NCBI GenBank assembly: GCA_005281725.1
Contig: SSBO01000001.1
Location: 5,626,399-5,690,398, forward strand
Origin: Wuchereria bancrofti
Lineage: Eukaryota > Nematoda > Chromadorea > Rhabditida > Onchocercidae
Direction: 5' to 3'
Length of the DNA: 64,000 bases
In this document: positions 14,901-27,324 of the stretch, one piece after another
Layout: each line of letters starts with the position of its first letter
Position numbering within the stretch: position 1 is the first letter of the stretch
Made by a program: the position numbers and the translations under genes
The notes under the pieces: model-generated
Seen by the model: the letters and a program-made list of their open reading frames with translations, nothing else
Database searches by the model: none
What the model was told of the DNA's origin: nothing

Positions 14901-17900
14901 ACTCCTAAGTAAGACCTAAGAATCAACTCACCTTGCTTTTGTTATCACTATCGACCTTTATTATTGGAAGCCTTCATTATCATTTTGTTGTTTTTCGTTA
15001 CCGCAACTGTTTGTTTAAAGTTATTAGGTGGTTCAAACTTGAAATTCAAAAATTTGGAATTATTAAATAGTTCGAATTTGAAAAGTTTTGCAATTGGAAA
15101 GTGCTGAGACCAATTTTTTATGTGATGAATAATGAGAGTAACTCACTGTAAAGATATAACAGCTATTTCACATTGTCAAGAAATGAGCAGATTTAAATTC
15201 GAAAAGAAAAGAAACACTTTTTTATTAAAGCCCACCTTTATGTGTTATCGATCTTTTTTATTTGAAGCACTCATTATCATTTATTGTTTATATTTTATTT
15301 ATTCATTTATTTATTTATATACTTAAATCCCTTTGGGTGAACTAAATTTAGTCTATGGAATTAAAATGAGTTGAATTGAGGATTTAAAATTGCTTCTGTT
15401 AAGTATTTCATGAATGATTTGACTGATTAATCTGACTCCTACTTTAATAGACAATGATTATTCTCTCTTCAATTTATAATTGTTTATTTTAAGATTGATA
15501 CATAAATGCAAAAATGCAGCCAGTATTTCTTAGGAAGACGATTTATAATTATAATTTCAACCAAATAAAAGAACTTTTTAATTTTTAATGTAGTTTTTCT
15601 GAACAAAGTACATCAGATGATAATATTTAAAACATATTCATTGCAAATTTTTTTAAGTGAATCAGTAAATTTTTGCATCAGTAATTTGGCTCTAAAACGA
15701 TACATGCATTTCATGTTGCAGTTTGCACCGGCTAAGAGTAAGGTTTGGGCATATCAGAAGTATTCTTCCAGAAAATTTTGTTTTTCCCTACTAAAATTTT
15801 CCTTTGCAAAGAGAAAAGACTGCCAATTGCAAATTGATTTCAGTTGCTGAAAAATTACAAGCTAAATTGATAGAATATCTTTTTGAAAAGCATTGTCCAG
15901 GACATATTAAAAGGGTTTATATTTCATTTAACTAAAATTTCTATTCAGAAACTACTAAAATCACCGGTATCGATTGCTTCTTCCTTCAAAACAAAGTAGA
16001 CGTACAATTTATTCTTCAAAAAAATTTTTTTCCAACAATTAATCAATCACTGTGACATTTGTTCACGATATATTTGTTAGTTCTGATAATTTTTCCCTCT
16101 CGAACCAAAATCTAAGATCTTTCCTGCGCATCTCTATGTTAATCAGCTTTCTTATCAGGTCTCCCAGAAGGTAAACATATAGTGTTAAAAAAGATGAAAT
16201 TTTGAAAAATATATCCTTCGACTGCTTTGATTTATGAAATGATACCTGAATTACCCGAATATACAGAAAGAGGAATTTATTATCACCCAATTCTAACGAA
16301 CGAAGTTTTCTTGAAGAAAGACATTGTAGGCACTACTACCACATTCATCTGTTTTTGTGTTTGTCGCAGTAATGGTATTGGGAACTGCAGTGATTTATCA
16401 ACAGTGATTGTGATAATGAAAATGACGATAACATTGATAATCCGATTGCATTTGATAGTATAAGAAAGTCATCATTCATTTAAACTTTAACTTAAAATTA
16501 TGTTCAAGTAATAAGATGACAAAATTCTCGTCAAAGTATTAAAGTCTCTCGCTCCTTCCTTTCTGCTTGATAATCTTTTCTTCGATGTTTCGATGTTGCC
16601 CTGTATCCAAATTTATTATTGAGCAGCTTTAATTATTTTAAAGCTCTTTTTTCTATTTATTTTTTATTTAATTATCTATTATTTCCAAATGGTTTCTCTT
16701 TTTCAAATTGTTCTTTGTTTCTTCCTCCTATTTTTCATAATATACAATCTTTTCAATGTCAAATAAATGGATTGCTCCCGTAGGCTTATGAAGGATTAAT
16801 CAGCACATTATTAAACTAAATTCACTTGCAGTAAATTCAGATAATTACTGATCATTTACAACCTTTACATAAGGAAAACAGATAAAGAGAAAAACAAAAA
16901 GATAGAAGGTATTGTGCTCTAAAATATAAGATCATCGAATAATGCCACTAAATTTTATTTTATATCTACCAAAGCTAAATTTATTTTTAGCACTCACTAG
17001 CTTCAAAAAAAACTCTTCTTTTTCCTAATTACCAAAGTCAAATGTTTATTTCAACTCTTAGATGCATATGATGACTAAGCGTAAAACTACCTTTATATGA
17101 ACCCAATTAGTTTTCCCTTAGGAATGCAATATGGTAATTGACACAATTATATAATTATTATGAAAACATAAGCTAGCGACTATCGAAGATAAGAAAATTA
17201 AAATGAAAAAACCAAAACTATTGCAGTATGATAGTCTAGCAAGAGATTATCAGTAGCCGAGAATGAGGAGTGACAGGGAGAGATGGTTAAAGTGGGTGAG
17301 AGATCGTGACACATATCAAAATGAAATTTGAACATGTTGAACTCTTCTTAATGTCTGATGACCTGACAACTTTTTATGACTCTCACAGTTCCTGCTAAAG
17401 TAATATTTGAATACATTAAGTAATCAATATGCCATGTGACAAAAACTAATTTTAATTTGAAACTTAACTTTGGAATTTTCCACTTAAAATCTTCTGACAA
17501 AAAATTTGTTTAGGAATCGAATGATCAAGAATTTGCATTGAATTGACAATTTTAAAAGTGGTACAAAATCATTCACATGACGTATACATAAATCAAATTA
17601 TTTGACAGTTATGTTCCTGTGTCAAAATATTATTCGAAGGTCTAAAATAATATCTTTTCCACATTTAATTTTTAATACAGTGACGAATTTTGCATACTTC
17701 TTAAAGAACGTGGATTTTGATGGCCACTTTTGAAGGTCTATAGATGATTCACAAATCATTTTTTGTAACAGTGACGATTTGCCTAATTTTTTTTTGTCCA
17801 TTACCTATATGAGTCTTATACATTCTCTTGTAAAAATTTGGAATATTTCTAATTTCTCGTAATTATCGTGTAATTTCATTATAAATCCTCCCTAATTACT

Positions 17901-20900
17901 AATACTTCTACTGAAACCATCTCCAATCCCTCTCTCTTTATTTTTCATGCAACCCCTCTAACTGTATTTTATGTTTTTGTCTTAGTTTTTAATAACTTAG
18001 TTATTGCATCTTTTTCAGTTTTGTCGCAGTGTTCGAAAATACTTAAGTTATTCCACTATTTTTTGGATTATTTATTTATATGAAAGTGAAGGAGGTTCAA
18101 AAGATTTTTGGAAACATTTATACCATTACTTAATTGCTGTCAAATGAATTTATAATTAATCTGAGTATATTTTTTGTAACATAAGTTGATTATCTTCATT
18201 TGCAAAATGTTGCACTATAACCACATTGAATTTATTGCCAAATTTCTTTTGCAATATATTTTATTGAAATTTCAGTTTGCCATATAATCTACTTATTTTT
18301 CCTTTCCCACTAATTGTTACAATAGAATTTCTCATGAATTTGCGAACCAACAAAGCAACATACGAATTTATTTTAAATAGATAAGAATTTGTTTTAAAAA
18401 CAACTGTTCTACCACATTTTATAGATTAAAAAAGTTTCGGTCTTTCAGCCTTTTATGTAAATTTTTTGTAATATATTTAAAATTTTCCACAATAGCAACT
18501 TATTCCAACTAATTCTTTTTACAAACGTATTATTCTGAAGAAATTCCCACATACCAAAATGACTTGAAAAGAAACAAGGACTAAAAGATGCCAAGTATTA
18601 TTCACGTGAGATTTTTCGTCCTGGTATCATGTCCTGCTTTGCTCGCATGTCTAACTTTTAAAAAGAGCTGCTTGAAAAAGTATTGTAGTAATACGTTATT
18701 AGTTCAGCAAGATATTTTAATTGGCTTTCGATAAGTGAAGTAGACATCTGTAACCTTTCAAAAAGCAAATTGTCCTGAAAATGCAGTTAAACTGAAATAA
18801 TAAGCTTCATATTCTTCAAGTAAAATTATTGCTGAAATCCTGAAAAAATAAGTAAGAACTCTCATTTGAGGCAAATTGTGTTATAATTGAAGACAACAAC
18901 AAATCCACTTTATTTCGGTATTTGGTACACACATCAATAGACCGTTGTCCTTTTTTGCTTATTTTCTTCTATAAATGTGAAGCATTGGTTTTTTCTGCAC
19001 GAATCAGATTTATTGATAAATTATTAAAAAAAAGAAGCTATTTTTATGTACAGGCAAAGAAGTCCACATGGATGAAAATAAGATATGGAGTCATAAAAAT
19101 TCATTCGTTTCAGTACTAAAGATGAAAATTTTCCAACTAAGAGCAAGTTTCACTAGTGTCTGAACTAAAACATTTGAAGCCTATAACCTCATCTTTTTTT
19201 TCAAAATCGAAAGGTGGAAAAATTGAAATTAACATTGATGATAGAAAAAGAGCACTTATTTCCAATATTGACAGCATTCATTGCACAACTTAATATCCTG
19301 AATGCCCTAAAGACGATTTTATATCAGCGTACTGTGCTCAAATTAGTTACCACTTCAAACTAAAACAATGGAAATTTTTTAGCTTATAAGACAATTTTTT
19401 TAATATTGCTAATATTTGGCTATTATTTTGCTGCTGTCCAATTATTATTATTATTTTACTCTCATTGTCCAACCGAGAGTAGTTAAATTACTTTTTGTTA
19501 AACTTTTTTTTCGAAAAAAAGAAAAAAGGAAGTCGACTATAATAAATAATTTGTACAATAATCCACAAAAATTATAATTTATCGTTTTCAAAATTTTCAA
19601 AAACACCACTCAGAATCTTAAAAATGGCACGGCAAATGTACACTAATGAAAACACTGCATATTGTGTAATGTACCATTATTAGTATGAGATAATCAAATG
19701 TAAGGACTTAAAAATAGAAAGAAATCGGGTTGGAGGTCAATAATTGATGAGTCTATCTACTAATCATAGTGATGCAACCAAAATCAATCGCTTAACTTGA
19801 TCAAGCATTATAGTCATGTGTCAAACAGAGAACTGCTATCATGCCACCCACATACGTCCAAATAATTTTTGACAATGAGCACTTGTGAATTTCTCCGTTT
19901 TATTTGTTCCCTAATTTGTTTGATATGATACAGCCATCTAATTCTTATACTGATAGACTTTAATGATAAGAGAACGATAATATGCTTGTAAGCTCTTTTA
20001 GTTACCATCAGATTATCAAGTTGGAAAAATATTCAAATTAGTGCTGAATAATTGAGTCATTTCCAGCATTAATAAAAGCAATTTGTTTTTTTTTTAATTA
20101 TTCTTGGTTCTTGTTATGAGTACAAGTGTCAAACTGATCAGCATACTTCTTCATATACCATAAAATCATTTGTTACTAAATCAGTAACTGCAATTTGTAC
20201 TTGGTAGAGATTGTTCAATACTAGTAAACTAGCAGTGTTAAGAGGAATGCAGCATGATGGAATCAGTCGCAGCAGTTAATACCCGCATCACCACTTCCAA
20301 TTACAATTATTTCTTCTTCCTGTCTTATCATAGTAGCAGGTTGCAAGGAGGGCAGAGACAGTTTTGATTCGTTTTTCTCGTTTTGCTCAAAATCATTGCT
20401 GATAAGTAACGGGTACATCGCAAATGCTGTCGGCTGCGTCGGGTAAGAGAAGAAGGATAAGAGGAGAGGAAAAGGGGTTTCACGTTGAGACAGCATACCT
20501 CTCTTACCTGACAACAACAGTTTTCAAAGGTAGCCAGTTTTGCCCCGTTTTAAACTTCATCGTCAATCTTTCATATCATCTCTTTCGTCTTCTCGTAAAA
20601 GATCTTCCCAAAATAGGTTCTCAGTCTTTTCAGTAATAATTTTCGATTATAAATTAAACACCTTTGTTCAAAATAATAACTGTTCATAAGTAATATATAG
20701 CCATATATCTTATAAGTAGTGATAACAATTAATGATAATGTATGGACGATAGTCACTATCAAATGGAAGAAGCAACACCCGCAAAACAATATTTGGGACC
20801 ATAATAATGATGGTAATGATAAATGGCAGTGGTATTGGATTGAAGTGATGATAATAATGATAATAAGGATAATGACTGCGATTATTAGTGACAATAATGC

Positions 20901-23785
20901 ACTGAGTTTGATGAATGAAAAAGTTAGTTCATAAACAATACGGGATAGATGATGATGACAATGGTGATATTCAAAATGCGTTTATATTCCATTAAACCTA
21001 ATTTGAACCTGTTTCTTCTTCTACCTTTTCTCCAGCCTTCAAACCAGCCTTTATTAGATTCCTGTTCTGCCAGTAAGTACCAACAACAATTCGTGATACT
21101 TTTAAGAACCAACACCACCACTCGCTCGTTTGCCCAAGTTGATACACCCATTGGCGATAAATTTGCTTCCATTGAACATTTTTCAATTTTATGATGGTTT
21201 AATTATATAAGAAAGAAGGCGTGAACAAATTGATTGTCTTCCTTACAACGTATAAACCGTGATAAATTTCAAAGAAAGCGTACACGAAGTTGGCGTAAGA
21301 CCAATTATTCTTGGGAATATTTTCGTAAGTAGCATGAGGACAGTAAGATGTCAAAAGCTAGATTCCGATTTTTGCTACTCTTCATCTTACGACTTCTTAA
21401 ATTAATTCCATCATTATCTTCCTTGCCAATGAAATTCCTATAGTTAATTTAAACCAGAGTTCTTATTACAACACGAGTTTCAATGACAAATCAAAGTAAA
21501 ACTAAAAATTAAAGGGAAATTGGTCGTTGAGATTGATGATATACGTATTTCTTAAATGTTGTAAAATAAACGATTTGGGACGAAATTTTTTCACGAAATA
21601 TTTCTCTACCAGTTTTTCTTTTCCTCTACTTTTCCACTACTACTTGGTTAAAATAACTAGGAAGTAAAACTATGTTTTTCAATTTATTTGGAAAGTGATT
21701 TTTTATTTTTTATTACATTACTGAAGTAAAAAACGAATCGAAATTGAACTTTTGGTTGAGGGAGACAATTTAATCACTTTTTTACATGTTTGGAATTTGT
21801 CAAAATTTTTGAAACTCAATTTTTTCATAATTCTTTTTTAAAAAATTTTTGATCTTTTATTTACATCCCAGCATTGAGTTGTCGGATCGCTGACTAACGT
21901 TGGTTTTTAACTGAAATGGAATTCTCGCAACAGCAGTGATGTTATATACCGTAGACCTAATATTCTGGTATAGGTTCACTATTTTGTTCTTGTTGCTGGA
22001 GATTTCCTTTCATTTCTTCTCTCAGTCTTTGTAAATAATTACGTATTTATCTTCATGCTATTTCTCGAGAAGAATCTGTTATATTTCTTCATTTTACTTT
22101 TATATCTCTTCACTTCATTTATAAGATGATTGATTTTCAAAATTTTCCAAAATCTAACGCATAAGCTTAAATAAATTTCTCGAATGCGAAAAATATAATA
22201 AAATCTATCAGGATAAAAATATAGAAAATTAGTGTTAGGCAAGTTAGGTAATGGTAAGGATTTTCTGGCTTCTCTGTTTTTGCTTTCTGTTTCGATTCAT
22301 CCTTCTATGTTTATTTCAAGACATGCGCAAACCTTCTTTCAACACTTTCGGTTCTTTTCAAATTTTCTCTCTGTCCAATGCCTTGGAATGGTGCTGTGAA
22401 AGAATGTTTCTCGTTCCCAATTCTTCCCGCTCCTTCCATTCTTTCCCGTACCTCACTTCCAAATTTCAAAAGCCAACCAATAAATGTCATCAGTTGATTT
22501 ACAATTTGCAATATGCTAAATATTTTGCTTCCTTAGACGAAGTCATGCGACTTTCCTCCTCTTTTCTCCCATTGCCAATCTCTCAAAACGTTTTATACAT
22601 GCAATTTGATTTGCCCTTCCTAAATACCAAATCACTCTTCCTCTTCCTACATCTCTGCATAGTATTCATCGCGACAGCAGCCTGTATTGTATATAAATGT
22701 AATAATCTAAATAAATCACAAATCTCAACAGCAGGAAGGTTCTCTACTTTATAAGTACCAATATTTTTTTCTCGAAAAATAAAGGCTAAACTGTTTTTTT
22801 CTTCTTTTTTGATTTAGCTCAACTATTCGAAAAAATTTGAGAAATGTGACTGTTTTGGAATTGAATATGAATAAAAAAAAAAGATATTTATCGACGACCC
22901 AATTGGGAAGTGAACCTTTTTCCTGGCTTTTGACTTGTTTTGTCTTCTACAAAATACTGCACAAAAAAGAGCCTGAGAAATATATCACCTAAAAAAGATC
23001 GTCATTGCTAAAATTGTCATGAACTTCTGCCCAATATACTTTCTGCAATAATGCAATGAGGACTGATAGGGATATTAAGTTACTGATTTCTAAAAAAAAG
23101 AAAAAAAAAGATACGCTGTGTTATTATTCATCAGTCATTTAAAATATAGAAGATATCCATTATCGTGCAAAGTAAGCCGCTACCGGCATTTGCCCTTTAA
23201 TTAAAGGTGTATATATTATATGCAAAATTAGTCGTCCCACATCAGATCATGTGGTGCCACTGATATTGATAGTAAAATATTTTGGCAAATGCCTTTATTT
23301 CATATGATACCATGCAAATTGTATGTCTTGCATTGTTGTTGTAAGACGATCGTAGAATTGCATAGGAAATAGAGGTAATGCTGTCACCAACCTGCTTGTT
23401 GATGATTAATTTCTCTGTATTATTTCTTTGAAACTCTTCCATAACTTCAACGGTTGACATATGCTTTCAATAGCGTGATACTATCCTACAATTCGAGAAA
23501 TTTAGTTAGCAGTTAACATTTCCGAATAGCCCGAATCACTTGCTTAAGCATTTTCTCCTGAAACCACTATCCATCCATTATGCTTACACTTTATGACGGT
23601 CATCTTATGACCATTTAAGATCGTTTCACTTTCGATTACTTTCGAATTCCTCTGTTTGAACGTTTATTGTAGAGCATATTGTTCCTCTTCTGGAAATTAC
23701 CAGTGATGCAGTCTTCCAAACGGATCATGCAAGTGATATGGCTGAGGCCATGTATGCGCTCACACCATCTCATTTTCAATTATAA
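8919..23785 (+). CDS. unidentified small protein gene with very long introns (model incomplete)
   Basis: Three exon-like stretches join in phase. Exon 8919-9033 begins MSLRRAIDSFSNAEHQF and ends in phase 1 at a GGTCAGT donor. Exon 13986-14054 has a TTCCAG acceptor and encodes TNLTSIREVNDFYDFFS. Exon 23673-23785 has a TTGTAG acceptor and encodes HIVPLLEITSDAVFQ, then reaches a stop. Together they give 98 residues, mostly acidic and helix-prone, with no signal peptide, membrane span or domain I recognise. Introns would be 4.95 and 9.6 kb, far larger than elsewhere in the window. The 3' end is uncertain: donor-like sites inside the last exon could lead to later exon-like stretches at 24594-24658 and 26216-26310. 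A Cys-rich alternative terminal exon is at 13212-13306. Matching phases and readable peptides support a gene, but chance agreement cannot be excluded. Confidence 0.4.
13212..13306 (+). other. possible alternative terminal exon, cysteine-rich
   Basis: After a TTTTTTCAG acceptor, a frame matching the phase of exon 8919-9033 encodes about 31 residues containing GCKFCYHHEIEC and LFCPCIHN, then TAA. Joined to the first exon it gives a 69-residue protein with seven cysteines, two of them in CxxC spacing and two in CxC. It competes with the exon at 13986 for the same donor. It may be an alternative end or a chance open frame. Confidence 0.3.
14554..14572. repeat. poly-T run of 19
   Basis: An uninterrupted T tract lies just before the ATT microsatellite, inside the second long intron of the predicted gene at 8919-23785. 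Its length should be treated with care, because homopolymers of this size are error-prone in assemblies. Confidence 0.9.
14664..14838. repeat. imperfect ATT trinucleotide microsatellite
   Basis: About 175 bp made mostly of ATT/TTA triplets with scattered C and G interruptions, densest at 14766-14838. It is intronic in the predicted long-intron gene. Related ATC/ATT-rich tracts recur near 20800-20900 and 25060-25110. Confidence 0.9.
20200..22760. other. strand-skewed, locally less AT-rich intronic stretch
   Basis: This part is less AT-rich than its surroundings and has long pyrimidine-rich runs on the + strand, for example 22250-22650. The skew removes stops and creates open frames: 22251-22754 (+, 167 codons) and 22311-22511 (-) overlap, as do shorter ones at 20263-20517 (-) and 20949-21194 (+). 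None has splice partners or a familiar motif, so none is called as a gene. A conserved regulatory element or noncoding transcript is possible, but nothing shows it directly. Confidence 0.35.
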
Positions 23786-26700
23786 TGAGCTTATTCTAAA
23801 ATTATTTAAAAGAAATATTAGATTTGCAAACTTTTCGTTAAAGAGTGTAAGATTTATTAGATTTTTGCTCAAAGTAGATTCTTTGAAGAGCTTGTGCTCA
23901 ATAATGAAATTTGAAACACCTTTTCTATTGTCAGTTTCAAAAGTTTAGAAAACTTTAGAAAAAAAAAAGTAATATGAATTCATTTATTTCTTTTCATGAG
24001 TAATGAAACCGCTTTTATAGAAGGTGTGTAAAAAGAATCAACTTAAATATCGACATTACTAATACTAACTGTTGCATCTTGTACCGTAAGTGAATAATGT
24101 TTTCAATTCTTTCATCCGACCGCTCATCAAGAAATAGAAAAAATTATCAAAATAAAAAGTAATATGAATTCATTTATTTACTGGTGGCAATAAAATTATT
24201 TGTTTTAACTACGTAGTACAGACAGCTTACTCGTGACTTTCGTTTCTTCAAAATTATTAAATAATTTCATAGAAATTGTACTTTTTGTTTGCATTTGTTC
24301 TATCGTAAAATTGTCAGATTAATTCAAATCACCGACTGATAATTCAATATGTGAAAGGATGTAGTAGGAGGAGAAGAAAGGCTCCATTTCAAAATAGGCT
24401 CGGATCTTTCATCGAGAATTATTGATGCGGACCAAATGCATCTCACTTAATCATATATTACAGCCTATTAAGATGACATTTATTCATTCTAATCATTAGT
24501 TCAAGGCTTTAGAGAATCATAAAGGAGAGGATATGAATTCTGATCTTATCACTAATCCTTCTACTGGTATTCGTGATCTTCATAATATTGCAGTTCACTA
24601 TTGGAAATGCTACCGTGGCACTAAATAAATGCGCTGCCAGTGCCACCAATATGAAAAAGTAAACTAAGAAGGATAGGATGACTGCATTGCAGTTTGAAAT
24701 AGACCATAACCTTTATATTTTTTTTTAGAATAAATGCAATCTTTGTTTCTCTTCTTTTTCATAATTTTGATCTTTCAATATTTCTTTCAAATGTAATTTA
24801 AAATTTGCTAGTGAAAAGAAATTAGTTTTATAGACATCTCATTTTTTTATAATGAAGTAGAAATCTCAAAATGAAAAATATCAATAAAAAAGAGCTTTGA
24901 AATTCCATCCATATTTCAATTTGAAGTGTCATTGGCGTCAGGACTAATTCTTCATAAAATTTATATCAAAAAATATATGGTGTTTGGTGACATCATCCAC
25001 TGCCATCTTTATCGTCCCCATACTAATGAGTACCCTAATATTACGTTTATTACCACTCCTATAGTAATCATAATTATGACACCATTATTATCATTATCCT
25101 CTTTATCATCACAATCATCGTCACTAGTAATTTCTAACCACCGTAACTATCATCGAATTGCTGCCATTTTTGTTAATGATCTATCAGTCTGAAGATTCTT
25201 GGGTATTTTACTGTTGACCTGAATTAGGGATCAGGAACAAAGTTGGCCGAAGTCCGTAGTTTCCTGTCTTAGTTTTTTTTTAGAGGATGAACAATTATTC
25301 AAACTCAGAATTATAATTCGTTTTGTAAAGTACTATAAGGGTGTAAAAATTTAGCAAGACTTCAATATTTAACTTACACCATTTTTAGTTGAAATATGAA
25401 TTATTTTATATTTTTATATAATTTTTGCGGTACACTCTTTTGAATTTTTTTTTTGCTTTTCTCAGTTTTTCTTTAATGATGAAAAAATTTCAAAAAATTT
25501 CAGCAAAGTATAACAGCATTACTTTTACTGCAGTTCTTTCAAGAAGTTCTCCTCTTATTTTAAACAATAAAAAGCAATAATTTTTCTAATGAAAGGGAGT
25601 TCAATTTATGGATATTAAGTTTTTTTTAATGAATCCTAATTGATTGTTTAATTAACCTAAATTGACAATATGGAAATAAATGAGGAAAAAAACTAATTCG
25701 CAACCTTGGCTTTGCTATTTTTTGAAAAATGATTCTGAAAATTCACGTTTCAAGCATTTTTTGATGGTTCATCTTATTATTGTTTGCGATTCATTTCAGT
25801 TGATTTCAAGAAAGAAAGAATATGTCCATAATTATTTTCAATTATTTTACATTATGCATACCTTCTGTTATCCCATGTAGAAAAATATTCGCAGTTTTTA
25901 AACTTTTTCTTTGTTTTCGCTTTTAATTGATGCATATTCTAGTTTGTAATTACTTTTCCAATCTCAAAAGAAGCATTGTGCTAGAATGATAGTTCTAACA
26001 GTTGAATTCTAGGTCATTTCTCTATGCAGTTCTGAGACCTTTTAAGCGTCCAGAATTAGACTTAAATTTTCAGTGCATTGCTCACTGCGTACAATAAGAC
26101 CTGGCATGACTAATTTCTTTCGCCATCTATTTCCGCTTCTCAATCTTTATTTCCATTACCACTTTCTTGGATGACTGACTAGCTGTTGAATAATCGTTTT
26201 GCTTCTCATTAGCAGCATTCGACGTTACCGACATACACTTGTAATGGACAAAGAAGGCGACATGCTTTTTTATATGAATGTGATGTGATCAGTGTCGAAG
26301 ACAGTGATAAGTGAGGTAAACCTTTCCATCCTATTAAAAAAAATTTAGAATTTTTATCATATTTCTTCACATTGTTCTGGCACTTTCAAAAACGTTTCTC
26401 TTTTTTCTAAATATTCCATTTAATTACAACAATCTTCATTAGCGCCTTATCAAGTTTCCCATTGGTTCACATGATGATCACCAATTTGATGGACAGTTTT
26501 GTTTTCTACAAGGCTGTAAATTATTTTTTACTCTATTACTCTCTCTGTCATGACAAACATTTGCCTTTCATTTGTTTTTATTAATGATCATCTTCCATTT
26601 CTGTTTTCAATCATTGCTTTTCATCCGATGTTAGTGAACATGATATCAACAATGTAGCAAACTTTGCTTTTCAAATCAATCAAGCAACCCTTTTCATAGA

Positions 26701-27324
26701 ATTTTACTTTGTTATCAAGGAGAGGAAAAATTGCAGTCTTATACTTGAAGACCTAAATAACAATGAGCACTGAGTATTACTACTTTGTATATTTAACTCA
26801 TTGATAATAATATTAGAAGTTTCAGAACATTTGGTAGTTCAAACTCTGATATACTGATATGTATTTCATTCTGCTTTTCTTACGTCTTCCACTCACGTTT
26901 TCTGTAAATCTGTAAAGCAATACTTACATTTTTTTTTTTTAAATCAACAATGGCGTTGTCTATTCTGTCGTTTTCTTGACCGATCTATTCTTCCCATTTT
27001 TTCTTTTCAAATATTCCGAAAGATGAAAAAGTTGTATTTTCAGGCTGTATTGGTGTAGCAATATTTGCTTACTGTCAGCTTCAAAGTTCACTTCAAAATA
27101 CTTTTTTCTCCTGTAACAAGAAAAGAAAAAGATAACTATTTATGTTGTGCCACTGATTTTATTAACAGTGGTGACCAAAACAACAGTTCAGTGAAAAGAG
27201 ACAAGTAAAAGAGATAGGAGAAATAGAAGATATCAAGTTAATTACTTGGAGCTTGGAGAAATAAGGAAATTTATAAAGCTAAAGATACAAACTCTGAGAT
27301 ATATGTCCTCCATCACGTACATTT
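23786..27324 (+). other. intergenic with orphan exon-like stretches
   Basis: No complete gene is supported. Three stretches look like exons. One is 24594-24658 (acceptor ATATTGCAG, frame containing NATVALNKCAASATNM, donor AAGTAAAC). The second is 26216-26310 (acceptor CATTAGCAG, donor AAGTGAGG), open in two frames, one with RHTLVMDKEGDMLFY then a stop, the other with YTCNGQRRRHAFLYEC. The third starts at 27044 after TTTTCAG. The first two join in phase. They may be 3' exons of the long-intron gene or parts of another small gene. The remainder is AT-rich with an ATC-rich tract near 25060-25110. Confidence 0.3.
23964..24179. repeat. dispersed 26-bp direct repeat pair
   Basis: A 26-bp unit containing AAGTAATATGAATTCATTTA occurs at 23964-23989 and again at 24154-24179. 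The copies are identical and 190 bp apart, so the duplication is recent. The spacer is unrelated AT-rich sequence. Confidence 0.85.

Noticed and set aside
22251..22754. 167-codon open frame starting with ATG
   Set aside because: Explained by pyrimidine-rich skew; hydrophobic low-complexity product, no splice partners, and a competing minus-strand frame.
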